Shown one piece after another: positions 6,871-13,240 of a stretch of 13,240 nucleotides of DNA. Origin of the DNA: Ruminococcus flavefaciens (GTDB lineage Bacteria; Bacillota; Clostridia; Oscillospirales; Ruminococcaceae). A program made the position numbers and the translations under genes. The DNA lies in the NCBI GenBank assembly GCA_002348905.1, contig DEBW01000034.1, forward strand, positions 52,569 to 65,808. Reading direction: 5' to 3'. The notes beneath the pieces were generated by a model that searched no databases, was not told the origin of the DNA, and worked only from the letters and a program-made list of their open reading frames with translations. Numbering within the stretch: the first letter of the stretch is position 1; each line of letters begins with the position of its first letter.

Positions 6871-7463
6871 CAGAGAACTCCTTTCGTGGAGAGCGTTGAG
6901 CCGTCCCTGTTCTCAGTAACGGCTGTTTTAAGAGCGTGTGCAACTGCCTTGTAGACAGCCTCTGCCTTGTGGTGGTCATTGCTGCCGTAAAGCAGGTTTA
7001 TATGAAGCGTCATGCCCGAATTGAAGGCAAATGCTCTGAAAAATTCCTCGGTCATGCAAAGGTCGTACTGTCCGCAGGACTGATTTGTAAACGGGCAGTT
7101 GAACACGAGAAACGGTCTGTTTGAAAGGTCAAGACTTGCCATAGCAAGCGACTCATCCATAGGTATATACGCTGTACCATAGCGGACTATTCCTGACTTT
7201 GTGCCGAGTGCCTGTCCGAGTGCCTGTCCGAGTGCTATACCTGTATCTTCAATGGTATGGTGGCAGTCAACATAAAGGTCGCCCTTTACCTTTACTGTCA
7301 TGCTGATACCGCTGTGTACTGACAAAGCTGTGAGCATATGGTCAAAAAATCCTACGCCTGTATCTATATCAGCCTTGCCCTGACCGTTGATATCAACGTT
7401 TACAAATATATCAGTCTCTTTAGTCTTGCGGACTACTTCTCCGCTTCTTTTGATATCAGCCAT
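6870..7463 (-). CDS. hisB: Imidazoleglycerol-phosphate dehydratase
   Basis: HisB dehydrates imidazole-glycerol phosphate to imidazole-acetol phosphate. The 197-residue protein is the monofunctional form with no N-terminal histidinol-phosphatase domain. The two metal-binding repeats are visible: DCHHTIED (H68, H69, E72) and NDHHKAEA (H164, H165, E168), with GFFDHML earlier. Its ATG at 7463 lies 8 nt inside hisC and follows GGAGGAAATACTCA. The stop overlaps hisH by 1 nt. A 12-nt tandem repetition encodes ALGQALGQALG, but this segment has the usual family length. Confidence 0.98.
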   Translation of the reverse strand: MADIKRSGEVVRKTKETDIFVNVDINGQGKADIDTGVGFFDHMLTALSVHSGISMTVKVKGDLYVDCHHTIEDTGIALGQALGQALGTKSGIVRYGTAYIPMDESLAMASLDLSNRPFLVFNCPFTNQSCGQYDLCMTEEFFRAFAFNSGMTLHINLLYGSNDHHKAEAVYKAVAHALKTAVTENRDGSTLSTKGVL

Positions 7464-8517
7464 TGAGTATTTCCTCCAATGCCTTGAAAAGTTCGTCCAT
7501 TTCTTCCGGTGTGCCTATAGATATACGGAGATAATCCTTTATTACAGGTTTATTCCACCAGCGTACAAATATCTTGCGCTTTTTAAGCTCTGTGAATACA
7601 TACTCCGCTGACTTTTTCTGCGGTGATGCAAATATAAAGTTGCTCATTGAATCAGGGAATGTAAAGCCAAGTTCTGTAAGCTTATTCTTTGAGTATTCAC
7701 GGGTATCTATTATCTTGTCAACTGTCTCACGGAAGTACTTCTCATCACGTACAGCAGCAGCTCCGCAAAGCTGTGTAACTGTATTCATTGTGTAGGAATT
7801 TATCGAGAACTTTACATCGTTCATGTACTTTATAAGCTTCTCGCTTCCCATTGCAAAGCCTATTCTCATACCTGCCATTGAACGTGACTTTGAGAATGTC
7901 TGTATAACAAGCAGATTGTCGTACTTCTCGATAAGCGGCAGACAGCTCTTTCCGCCGAAGTCAATGTAAGCTTCGTCTATCATTACCACTGAATCCGGAT
8001 TTGCCTTGATGATATCCTCTATCATTTCAACGCTTTCAAGAACTCCTGTAGGAGCGTTAGGATTCGGGAAGATTATACCGCCGTTTGGCTTCTTGTAATC
8101 CTCGGCATTGATAGTAAAGTCACTGTTGAGCGGCTTTGTCTCGTATGGTATGCGGTAAACGTCTGCCCATACGTCATAGAAAGAGTATGTTATATCAGGG
8201 AAGAATACCGGCTTATCAGAGTTGAAAAATGTCAGGAATGCCATTGATATAACATCGTCTGAACCTACTCCCACGAATACCTGTGATGTTTTAAGTCCGT
8301 AGGTATCTGCTATAGCCTCTGTGAGGACTGCTGCGTCTGGTGTCGGATAAAGGCGCATATCAGCTATATCGAAGCTGTCGAGTATGTACCTTACTCCCGG
8401 TGCAGGCGGATATGGATTTTCATTGGTATTCAGCTTTATAACGTCTGTATCCTTCGGCTGTTCGCCCGGAACATAGGGTACTACCCTGCGGACGTTGTTT
8501 TCCCATGTATTATTCAT
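7456..8517 (-). CDS. hisC: Histidinol-phosphate aminotransferase
   Basis: HisC is the PLP-dependent enzyme that turns imidazole-acetol phosphate into L-histidinol phosphate, with glutamate as amino donor. The fold-type I signature is complete: NPNAPTG, DEAYIDF, and the PLP lysine in TFSKSRSMAGMRIG (K210 with this start). An in-frame GTG exists at 8526. The ATG at 8517 is preferred because AGGAAGTG (8524-8531) is a ribosome binding site 6 nt upstream of it and overlaps the GTG; this gives 353 residues, normal for the family. Upstream is a 52-nt gap after hisD; downstream it overlaps hisB by 8 nt. Confidence 0.97.
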   Translation of the reverse strand: MNNTWENNVRRVVPYVPGEQPKDTDVIKLNTNENPYPPAPGVRYILDSFDIADMRLYPTPDAAVLTEAIADTYGLKTSQVFVGVGSDDVISMAFLTFFNSDKPVFFPDITYSFYDVWADVYRIPYETKPLNSDFTINAEDYKKPNGGIIFPNPNAPTGVLESVEMIEDIIKANPDSVVMIDEAYIDFGGKSCLPLIEKYDNLLVIQTFSKSRSMAGMRIGFAMGSEKLIKYMNDVKFSINSYTMNTVTQLCGAAAVRDEKYFRETVDKIIDTREYSKNKLTELGFTFPDSMSNFIFASPQKKSAEYVFTELKKRKIFVRWWNKPVIKDYLRISIGTPEEMDELFKALEEILNG

Positions 8518-8569
8518 GTTTATCACTTCCTGTTAATCTAATTGAGTGATGTGTATTTGTCACACTTCC

Positions 8570-9856
8570 TCAGTCCTCGAAACGAACCTTTATAGCATTA
8601 GCGTGTGCTGTAAGTCCCTCACGCTCTGCAATAAGAACTATATCGTCCTTTGCGTTGCGGAGAGCATCCTCTGTGTAATAAGTATAAGCCATGCGCTTTG
8701 TAAAGCTTGCTACTCCGAGAGGTGAGAAGAAACGTGCTGTACCGCTTGTAGGAAGTACGTGGTTTGGACCTGCATAGTAGTCTCCGAGAGGCTCAGATGC
8801 ATAGTTTCCGAGGAATACAGAGCCTGCATTTTCAAGACTGCCGAGAAGCTCAAATGGGTTCTCCATGAGAACTTCAAGATGCTCAGGAGCTATCTTATTT
8901 GCAAGCTCTACGCACTTTTCACGGCTGTCTGCTATAATGATTGCGCCATAATCTGCGAGGGACTTCTCGATTATCTCCTTACGTGAGAGATATTCTTTCT
9001 GACGGTCTATCTCAGCAATTGTAGCATCTGCGAGCTTTTCACTTGTTGTTACCATTATTGCAGATGCAAGCACATCATGCTCAGCCTGTGACATAAGGTC
9101 TGCGGCTGCGAATTTCGGGTCTGCTGTATCGTCAGCGATAACAAGTATCTCACTTGGACCTGCTATCATGTCGATATCAACTACGCCGTAAAGAAGCTTC
9201 TTTGCTGTTGCAACGTAGATATTTCCAGGGCCTACGATCTTGTCGCACTTTGGTATCTCCTCTGTACCGTAAGCAAGTGCAGCGATAGCCTGTGCGCCGC
9301 CTGACATGAATACTCTGTCAACTCCGCATATTGCTGCTGCTACAAGGATATCCTTGTTTGGTGTACCGTCCTTTAAAGGAGGAGTTACCATGATTATCTC
9401 CTTAACACCGGCAATTTTTGCAGGTATTGCATTCATGAGCACGCTTGAAGGATATGCGGCTGTACCGCCAGGTACATAAAGTCCAACTCTTTCAAGTCCA
9501 CGGACTTTCTGTCCCATGATGCAGCCGTCAGCCTTTGCATTGATGAAGCCCTGCTCTACCTGACGGTTGTGGAAGTCTGCGATATTCTCCTGTGCATTGA
9601 GGAGAGCATCAACAAATTCCTGATCTGCCTCTGTGAGAGCATCGTTTATTACTTCTCTTGGCACTTCGTAATACTTTGGAAGATTTCCGTCGAATTTGAG
9701 TGTATAATTCTTTACAGCTGTATCGCCGTTGTTCTTTACATCGTCAATGATAGCTGAAACTGTCTCAGTTACCTTTTTATTTGTCTCGCCTGCACGTTTT
9801 GAAAGCTCAGCAAGAAAGTTTACTTCGTCAGTACCGTTTGCATATATCTTCTTCAT
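8570..9856 (-). CDS. hisD: Histidinol dehydrogenase
   Basis: HisD carries out the last two steps, oxidising histidinol to histidinal and then histidine with NAD+. Visible signatures are PGGTAAYPSSVLMNAIPA, SQAEHD (zinc-binding Gln and His), APEHLEVL (catalytic Glu-His) and HVLPTSGTARF. The open frame continues upstream to a TTG at 9880 with further ATGs, but the ATG at 9856 is chosen because GGGAGG (9865-9870) stands 8 nt before it, whereas an ATG at 9862 would be only 2 nt from that site. This gives 428 residues, the usual length. It begins 20 nt after hisG and is followed by the 52-nt gap before hisC. Confidence 0.97.
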   Translation of the reverse strand: MKKIYANGTDEVNFLAELSKRAGETNKKVTETVSAIIDDVKNNGDTAVKNYTLKFDGNLPKYYEVPREVINDALTEADQEFVDALLNAQENIADFHNRQVEQGFINAKADGCIMGQKVRGLERVGLYVPGGTAAYPSSVLMNAIPAKIAGVKEIIMVTPPLKDGTPNKDILVAAAICGVDRVFMSGGAQAIAALAYGTEEIPKCDKIVGPGNIYVATAKKLLYGVVDIDMIAGPSEILVIADDTADPKFAAADLMSQAEHDVLASAIMVTTSEKLADATIAEIDRQKEYLSRKEIIEKSLADYGAIIIADSREKCVELANKIAPEHLEVLMENPFELLGSLENAGSVFLGNYASEPLGDYYAGPNHVLPTSGTARFFSPLGVASFTKRMAYTYYTEDALRNAKDDIVLIAEREGLTAHANAIKVRFED

Positions 9857-9876
9857 ATCCATATCCTCCCTGAATC

Positions 9877-10506
9877 TCAAAGGTTAGCCTGTATCTTTTC
9901 AATGAGTGATTCTATCTCAGCCTGACGCAGTTTCAGACTTACGGTATTTACGATAAGTCTTGCAGAGATAGGTGCAACGTCCTCTATAACTTCAAGTCCG
10001 TTTTCTTTAAGGGTAGTACCTGTCTCAACGATATCAACGATGCCGTCAGCAAGTTCAAGAAGCGGAGCAAGCTCAACAGAGCCTTCTATCTTGATTATCT
10101 CTGTATCCATGCCCTTCTTTTCAAAGAAGCTTCTTGCAACATTCGGGTACTTTGTAGCAATAGTCTTTATACCGTATCCACTGTAGAAATCGTAGCCCTT
10201 CTTTGTGGCAAGAGCAAATTTACATCTGCCGAAACCGAGGTCAACAAGCTCAAAGAACTTGCCTTTCATCTCCATGATAGTATCTTTGCCGACTACGCCC
10301 ATATCACATACGCCGTGCTCGACATAGGTTATAACATCGTTAGCCTTTGCAAGTACCACTTCAAGGTTAGCGTCAGGTACAGGAAGTATGAGCTTTCTGC
10401 CCTTTTCACGTACTGCTGTGCAGTCAAATCCAAGCTTTTCAAGAAGACCGACTGTATCCTTTTCAAGTCTGCCCTTTGTAAGAGCTATTCTTATTGGTTT
10501 GCTCAT
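9877..10506 (-). CDS. hisG: ATP phosphoribosyltransferase, short-form catalytic subunit
   Basis: HisG condenses ATP with PRPP in the first, committed step. The 209-residue protein is the short form, which lacks the C-terminal regulatory domain of the roughly 300-residue long form and needs HisZ for activity and histidine feedback inhibition. It starts IRIALTKGRL and carries the PRPP-binding signature DIVETGTTLKENGL after EGSVELAPLLELADGIVD. The ATG at 10506 overlaps the hisZ stop by 4 nt (ATGA) with GGAGGAAATGAT as ribosome binding site, which fits equal production of two subunits that form a hetero-octamer. Confidence 0.98.
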   Translation of the reverse strand: MSKPIRIALTKGRLEKDTVGLLEKLGFDCTAVREKGRKLILPVPDANLEVVLAKANDVITYVEHGVCDMGVVGKDTIMEMKGKFFELVDLGFGRCKFALATKKGYDFYSGYGIKTIATKYPNVARSFFEKKGMDTEIIKIEGSVELAPLLELADGIVDIVETGTTLKENGLEVIEDVAPISARLIVNTVSLKLRQAEIESLIEKIQANL

Positions 10507-11699
10507 ATCATTTCCTCCGTATTCTCACCGTCAATTACTACGACCTTAGGTATCTTCTTTTCTTTAGCGTACTCACGTACTGACTCGATATCATCAAAGA
10601 GAGCGTTCTCTACAACGAGTCCCTGTTCACGAAGCTCCTTTGCAGCCTTCACAGCAGCTACTTCACAGCCTTCCTGAGCGTAAACTATAGCGTCTATCTT
10701 AGGCATTGCAGGGAATACTCCGTTCTTCTCGATGACCTTGGATATAGCATTCACATTTACTGCAAAGCCTACAGCAGGTACATCATAGCCGAACTCTGAG
10801 ATAAGCTTGTCATAACGTCCGCCGGAGATAACCTCGTCGCCGTGTCCCTGTAAGTATCCCTTGATTATAACGCCGGTATAGTAGTCAGTCTTGTTTACAA
10901 GACCGAGATCAACTGTGATATTGCCGTCGTTTCCGCATATCTCAACAGTATCAGTGTATATCTCACGGAGTTCATCGAGGATATGCTTTACATTCTCATC
11001 CGGTATAAGTTCCTCAGCCTTTTCAAATACTTCCTCTCCTCCGAAGAGTGCAGGCAGCTTTTTAAGTGCATTTGTAACAGGATTGTTTCCGAAAGTATCG
11101 AGCATATCATTCAGTGCAGGGAAATTCTTTGTCTCAATGAGCTTTCTGATGCTGTCCTTTTCCTTGTCAGTAGCTTCAAGTCTGCCGACAAGCTCCTTGA
11201 ATACGCCGATATGACCTATTTCAAGTGAAAACTCCATACCGAAAGCTTTAAGAGAATCAACAGCTGTGGATATAACTTCAAGGTCAGCCATTTTCTGCTG
11301 TGAACCTATAAGCTCAATACCAGCCTGTACTATCTCGTCGCTTCTGCCCTTGAGTGCAGGCTCTGTACGGTATACAGTCTGATTGTAGCAGAGTTTGAGC
11401 GGAAGTACAGCATCACGTAAACGTGTAGCTACAACTCTTGCGATAGGCATTGTAGAATCAGGACGCATTACGAGAAGTCTGCCCTTGCTGTCTGTGAGCT
11501 TATAAAGATTTTCCTGTGGGAAGTAACGGGAATTGAGGTTGAACACATCAAAGAATTCAAGTCCCGGAGTTATCATCTCACTGTATCCCCTGCTGCGGAA
11601 AATACGTGAAAGAGTTTTTTCGATATTTCTTCTTACTATGCACTCGCCGAAGAGCAGGTCTTTCGTGCCCTCAGGAGTTATCAGATCATAATTTTTCAT
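10503..11699 (-). CDS. hisZ: ATP phosphoribosyltransferase regulatory subunit (HisRS paralogue)
   Basis: HisZ is a histidyl-tRNA synthetase-like protein that activates short-form HisG and binds histidine for feedback control. The 398-residue protein shows class II synthetase-like blocks: TPEGTKDLL, MRPDSTMPIARVVATRL, YNQTVYRTEP and SGGRYDKL. The stretch corresponding to the synthetase LVRGLDYY motif reads LVNKTDYYTG, so the catalytic arginine is absent, as expected for a non-synthetase. From about residue 325 a short alpha/beta segment follows that may be a remnant of the anticodon-binding domain. Genuine hisS is ruled out by this substitution and by the adjacent short hisG. The ATG at 11699 has a near-perfect ribosome binding site, CGGAGGTCAAT. 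It is the first gene of the operon. Confidence 0.96.
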   Translation of the reverse strand: MKNYDLITPEGTKDLLFGECIVRRNIEKTLSRIFRSRGYSEMITPGLEFFDVFNLNSRYFPQENLYKLTDSKGRLLVMRPDSTMPIARVVATRLRDAVLPLKLCYNQTVYRTEPALKGRSDEIVQAGIELIGSQQKMADLEVISTAVDSLKAFGMEFSLEIGHIGVFKELVGRLEATDKEKDSIRKLIETKNFPALNDMLDTFGNNPVTNALKKLPALFGGEEVFEKAEELIPDENVKHILDELREIYTDTVEICGNDGNITVDLGLVNKTDYYTGVIIKGYLQGHGDEVISGGRYDKLISEFGYDVPAVGFAVNVNAISKVIEKNGVFPAMPKIDAIVYAQEGCEVAAVKAAKELREQGLVVENALFDDIESVREYAKEKKIPKVVVIDGENTEEMI

Positions 11700-11730
11700 A
11701 TTGACCTCCGAATCAATTATTTATACTGTT

Positions 11731-11750
11731 CGCTCCGCTGGTGCGGAGCG
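11731..11750 (-). promoter_or_regulatory. GC-rich hairpin in his operon leader
   Basis: A perfect 8-bp inverted repeat (CGCTCCGC and GCGGAGCG, loop of 4) lies in the leader, 31 nt before the hisZ start codon. It is far more GC-rich than its surroundings. No T-run follows it on the minus strand, so it is not a classical intrinsic terminator. The second arm contains CGGAG, the same core as the hisZ ribosome binding site, so the first arm could in principle pair with either. Its role (attenuation, RNA stability, or a leftover polC terminator) is not determined. Confidence 0.5.
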
Positions 11751-11781
11751 GTTATTCACTTTAGTCTGCTAACATGATAAT

Positions 11782-11810
11782 ATAGTAACATATTACTAAT
11801 AAAAAGTCAA
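11782..11810 (-). promoter_or_regulatory. Predicted sigma-A promoter of the his operon
   Basis: On the minus strand TTGACT (11805-11810) is followed, after exactly 17 nt, by TACTAT (11782-11787), preceded by TGT, an extended -10 element. This is close to the sigma-A consensus and lies directly upstream of hisZ. Transcription should begin near 11775, giving a leader of about 75 nt. The -35 box begins 2 nt after the polC stop codon. The leader is too short for a T-box riboswitch. Confidence 0.78.
11783..11798. promoter_or_regulatory. Putative operator, inverted repeat TAGTAA-N4-TTACTA
   Basis: Perfect 6-bp arms (11783-11788 and 11793-11798) flank a 4-nt centre and cover most of the -10 hexamer and part of the promoter spacer. 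A repressor bound here would block RNA polymerase. Many Firmicutes carry a TrpR-family regulator (YerC/HisR) thought to control his genes; such a protein is a plausible candidate, but this assignment is inference and I have not compared the site with a known motif. Confidence 0.5.
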
Positions 11811-11811
11811 G

Positions 11812-13240
11812 TTAAAAGAAACTCATCTGCGAAGATTCGGGTAAATCACCGAAAGCTCCTACAGTTTTCAACATATCTATTGTTGTTTTTGACGCACCGC
11901 TCTGCTCCTGAAACTCCTCTATTGAGATGAATCCACCCTTCTGAGCAGCCTCATAAAGTCCCTTTGCAGCGTTGTCTCCTACGCCTGACATAGCCGAAAA
12001 CGGTATTCTCAGCTTGCCGTCCTCCGGCAGGAAGTCGGTAGCGTGTGACTTGAAAAGGTCTATCGGCAGGAATTCATATCCTCGTGAGAGCATCTCATTT
12101 GTAATGAGCAGTATATCGTAAAGGTCGCTCTCTTTCTTTGAGCGGTCGTTGCCAAGCTCACGAAGCTCGACCATTCTCGCACGTACAGCCTCTTTGCCCT
12201 TTACTGCAAGCTCTGCGTCGAAATCCTCGCCACGTACCGAGAAATATGTCGAGTAGTATTCCAGCGGTCTGTGAAGCTTGAACCAGCCGAGCTTTATCGC
12301 TGCTATAACGTATGCGGCAGCGTGAGCTTTCGGGAACATATACTTTATTTTCAGACAGCTTTCGATATACCACTCCGGTACATCATGACTTCTCAGCATC
12401 TCTATTATCTCCGGCGTGAACTGCTTCGGAGCTTTGCCCTTACGTGTCCACTCCATTATCTGGAACGCCATTTTATTATCAACGCCCTTATAGATAAGAT
12501 AGGTCATGATACTGTCACGAGTACCGATAACGTCAGAAATGGTACATACGTGGTTATCAATGAGGTCTTTTGCGTTGCCGAGCCAAACGTCCGTACCGTG
12601 TGAAAGTCCGGATATCTGCAAAAAGTCGCTGAATTTCGTTGGTTTAGCGTCAAGGAGCATCTGTATGGTGAAGCCTGTACCCATTTCAGGTATGCCAAGA
12701 CTTCCGGTCTTGCAGAATATATCCTCCGCTGTTACTCCGAGCACTGAACAGTCTGTACACATACGTATAACGTCAGGATCAGATGTCGGAACGTCCTTTA
12801 TCTTGATGCCTGTCAGGTCTTCAAGGTGCTTGTAAAGCGTCGGTACAACGTGTCCGAGCTCGTCAAGCTTCAGTATCGTATCATGGAGCGAGTTGAATGT
12901 GAAATGGGTGGTGATTATCTCAGAATCGGCAGTATCAGCAGGATGCTGTACCGGTGTGAAGTCCTCAACCTCGTAGTCAGACGGCACAACGACCATTCCT
13001 CCAGGATGCTGACCGGTAGTACGCTTGATACCCGTGCATCCTATCGCAAGGCGGTTCATCTCCGAGTTATTGAGAGTTATGCCGTTTTCCTCGCAGTACT
13101 TCTTAACGTAGCCGAAAGCAGTCTTATCTGCAACTACTGATATAGTACCAGCCTTGAAAACGTTTGATTTACCAAAGAGCTGTTCCGTGTAGCGGTGTGC
13201 CCAGAACTGATACTCATCCGAGAAGTTAAGGTCGATATCA
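11812..13240 (-). CDS. polC: DNA polymerase III alpha subunit PolC-type, C-terminal part (5' end outside window)
   Basis: PolC is the replicative polymerase of low-GC Gram-positive bacteria. The minus-strand frame is open from the right edge to the TAA at 11812, giving about 475 residues of the roughly 1,450 in the family; the ATG at 13059 is internal. At the edge the sequence reads DIDLNFS, the palm motif with catalytic aspartates, followed by AGTISVVADKTAFGYVK, KRTTGQHPGGMVVVP, EWTRKGK and MFPKAHAAAYV, all characteristic of PolC. The end, SSQMSFF, resembles the beta-clamp-binding tail of PolC proteins. No frameshift or stop is visible. No clear terminator lies right after the gene; the his promoter begins 2 nt beyond the stop codon. 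Confidence 0.97.
   Translation of the reverse strand, partial: DIDLNFSDEYQFWAHRYTEQLFGKSNVFKAGTISVVADKTAFGYVKKYCEENGITLNNSEMNRLAIGCTGIKRTTGQHPGGMVVVPSDYEVEDFTPVQHPADTADSEIITTHFTFNSLHDTILKLDELGHVVPTLYKHLEDLTGIKIKDVPTSDPDVIRMCTDCSVLGVTAEDIFCKTGSLGIPEMGTGFTIQMLLDAKPTKFSDFLQISGLSHGTDVWLGNAKDLIDNHVCTISDVIGTRDSIMTYLIYKGVDNKMAFQIMEWTRKGKAPKQFTPEIIEMLRSHDVPEWYIESCLKIKYMFPKAHAAAYVIAAIKLGWFKLHRPLEYYSTYFSVRGEDFDAELAVKGKEAVRARMVELRELGNDRSKKESDLYDILLITNEMLSRGYEFLPIDLFKSHATDFLPEDGKLRIPFSAMSGVGDNAAKGLYEAAQKGGFISIEEFQEQSGASKTTIDMLKTVGAFGDLPESSQMSFF

Noticed and set aside
6328..6954. Long plus-strand open frame (208 residues) opposite hisH and the end of hisB.
   Set aside because: It is antisense to two genes with complete catalytic motifs, lacks recognisable domains, and reflects codon bias of the opposite strand.
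7204..7234. 12-nt tandem repeat within hisB encoding ALGQALGQALG.
   Set aside because: The segment matches the usual length of HisB at this place (normally ALGQALKEALG-like), so it is sequence similarity within a helix rather than an inserted repeat.
8518..8569. Gap between hisD and hisC with imperfect repeats (GTGATG / GTCACAC), considered as an attenuator or internal promoter.
   Set aside because: Only 4-5 bp can pair, there is no T-run, and no promoter-like hexamers with proper spacing were seen.
10503..11699. Identification of hisZ as a true histidyl-tRNA synthetase (hisS).
   Set aside because: The catalytic arginine of the LVRGLDYY motif is replaced and the gene is coupled to a short-form hisG, which requires HisZ.
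11700..11811. T-box riboswitch or histidine-rich leader peptide upstream of hisZ.
   Set aside because: The transcribed leader is only about 75 nt, too short for a T-box, and no small frame with a run of histidine codons is visible.
12826..13140. Plus-strand open frames opposite polC.
   Set aside because: They are shadows of the conserved PolC frame with no ribosome binding site or family similarity.

Overview
The window looks like chromosome of a low-to-moderate GC Clostridia bacterium, most likely a gut or rumen Ruminococcus-type member of the Oscillospiraceae. The grounds are the Gram-positive replicative polymerase PolC, a short-form HisG paired with HisZ, strong GGAGG-type ribosome binding sites, and a large extracellular-type CotH protein with beta-sandwich-like tail modules of the sort common in ruminococci. 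The genus is inferred; no rRNA or other taxonomic marker is present.

Layout. (1) Positions 2-1969, plus strand: a CotH-family protein whose N-terminus lies outside the window. (2) About 2000-2039: a strong inverted repeat that can act as a terminator for both converging transcription units. (3) Positions 2071-11699, minus strand: one long histidine operon, read right to left as hisZ-hisG-hisD-hisC-hisB-hisH-[P-loop kinase]-[flavodoxin]-hisA-[DUF3781]-hisF-[cytidine deaminase-like]-hisI-hisE. Most junctions are overlaps or gaps of a few bases. The two widest gaps are 52 nt (hisD/hisC) and 72 nt (deaminase/hisI). (4) Positions 11700-11811: the operon's leader and promoter, with an extended -10 promoter, a TAGTAA-N4-TTACTA inverted repeat lying over the -10, and a compact 8-bp hairpin in the leader. 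(5) Positions 11812-13240, minus strand: the C-terminal part of polC, running off the right edge.

The his genes cover the whole route from PRPP and ATP to histidine except the histidinol-phosphate phosphatase, which must be encoded elsewhere because hisB here is only the dehydratase. HisZ and HisG form the first enzyme, HisE and HisI process its product, HisA isomerises it, HisH/HisF make imidazole-glycerol phosphate plus AICAR, and HisB, HisC and HisD finish the pathway.

The unusual content is four non-histidine genes carried inside the operon: a GLPCSGKS P-loop kinase-like protein and a flavodoxin, both tightly linked in translation; a small AT-rich DUF3781 gene whose start lies inside the end of hisA; and a cytidine deaminase-fold protein. 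No mobile element, CRISPR array, tRNA or rRNA gene was seen.
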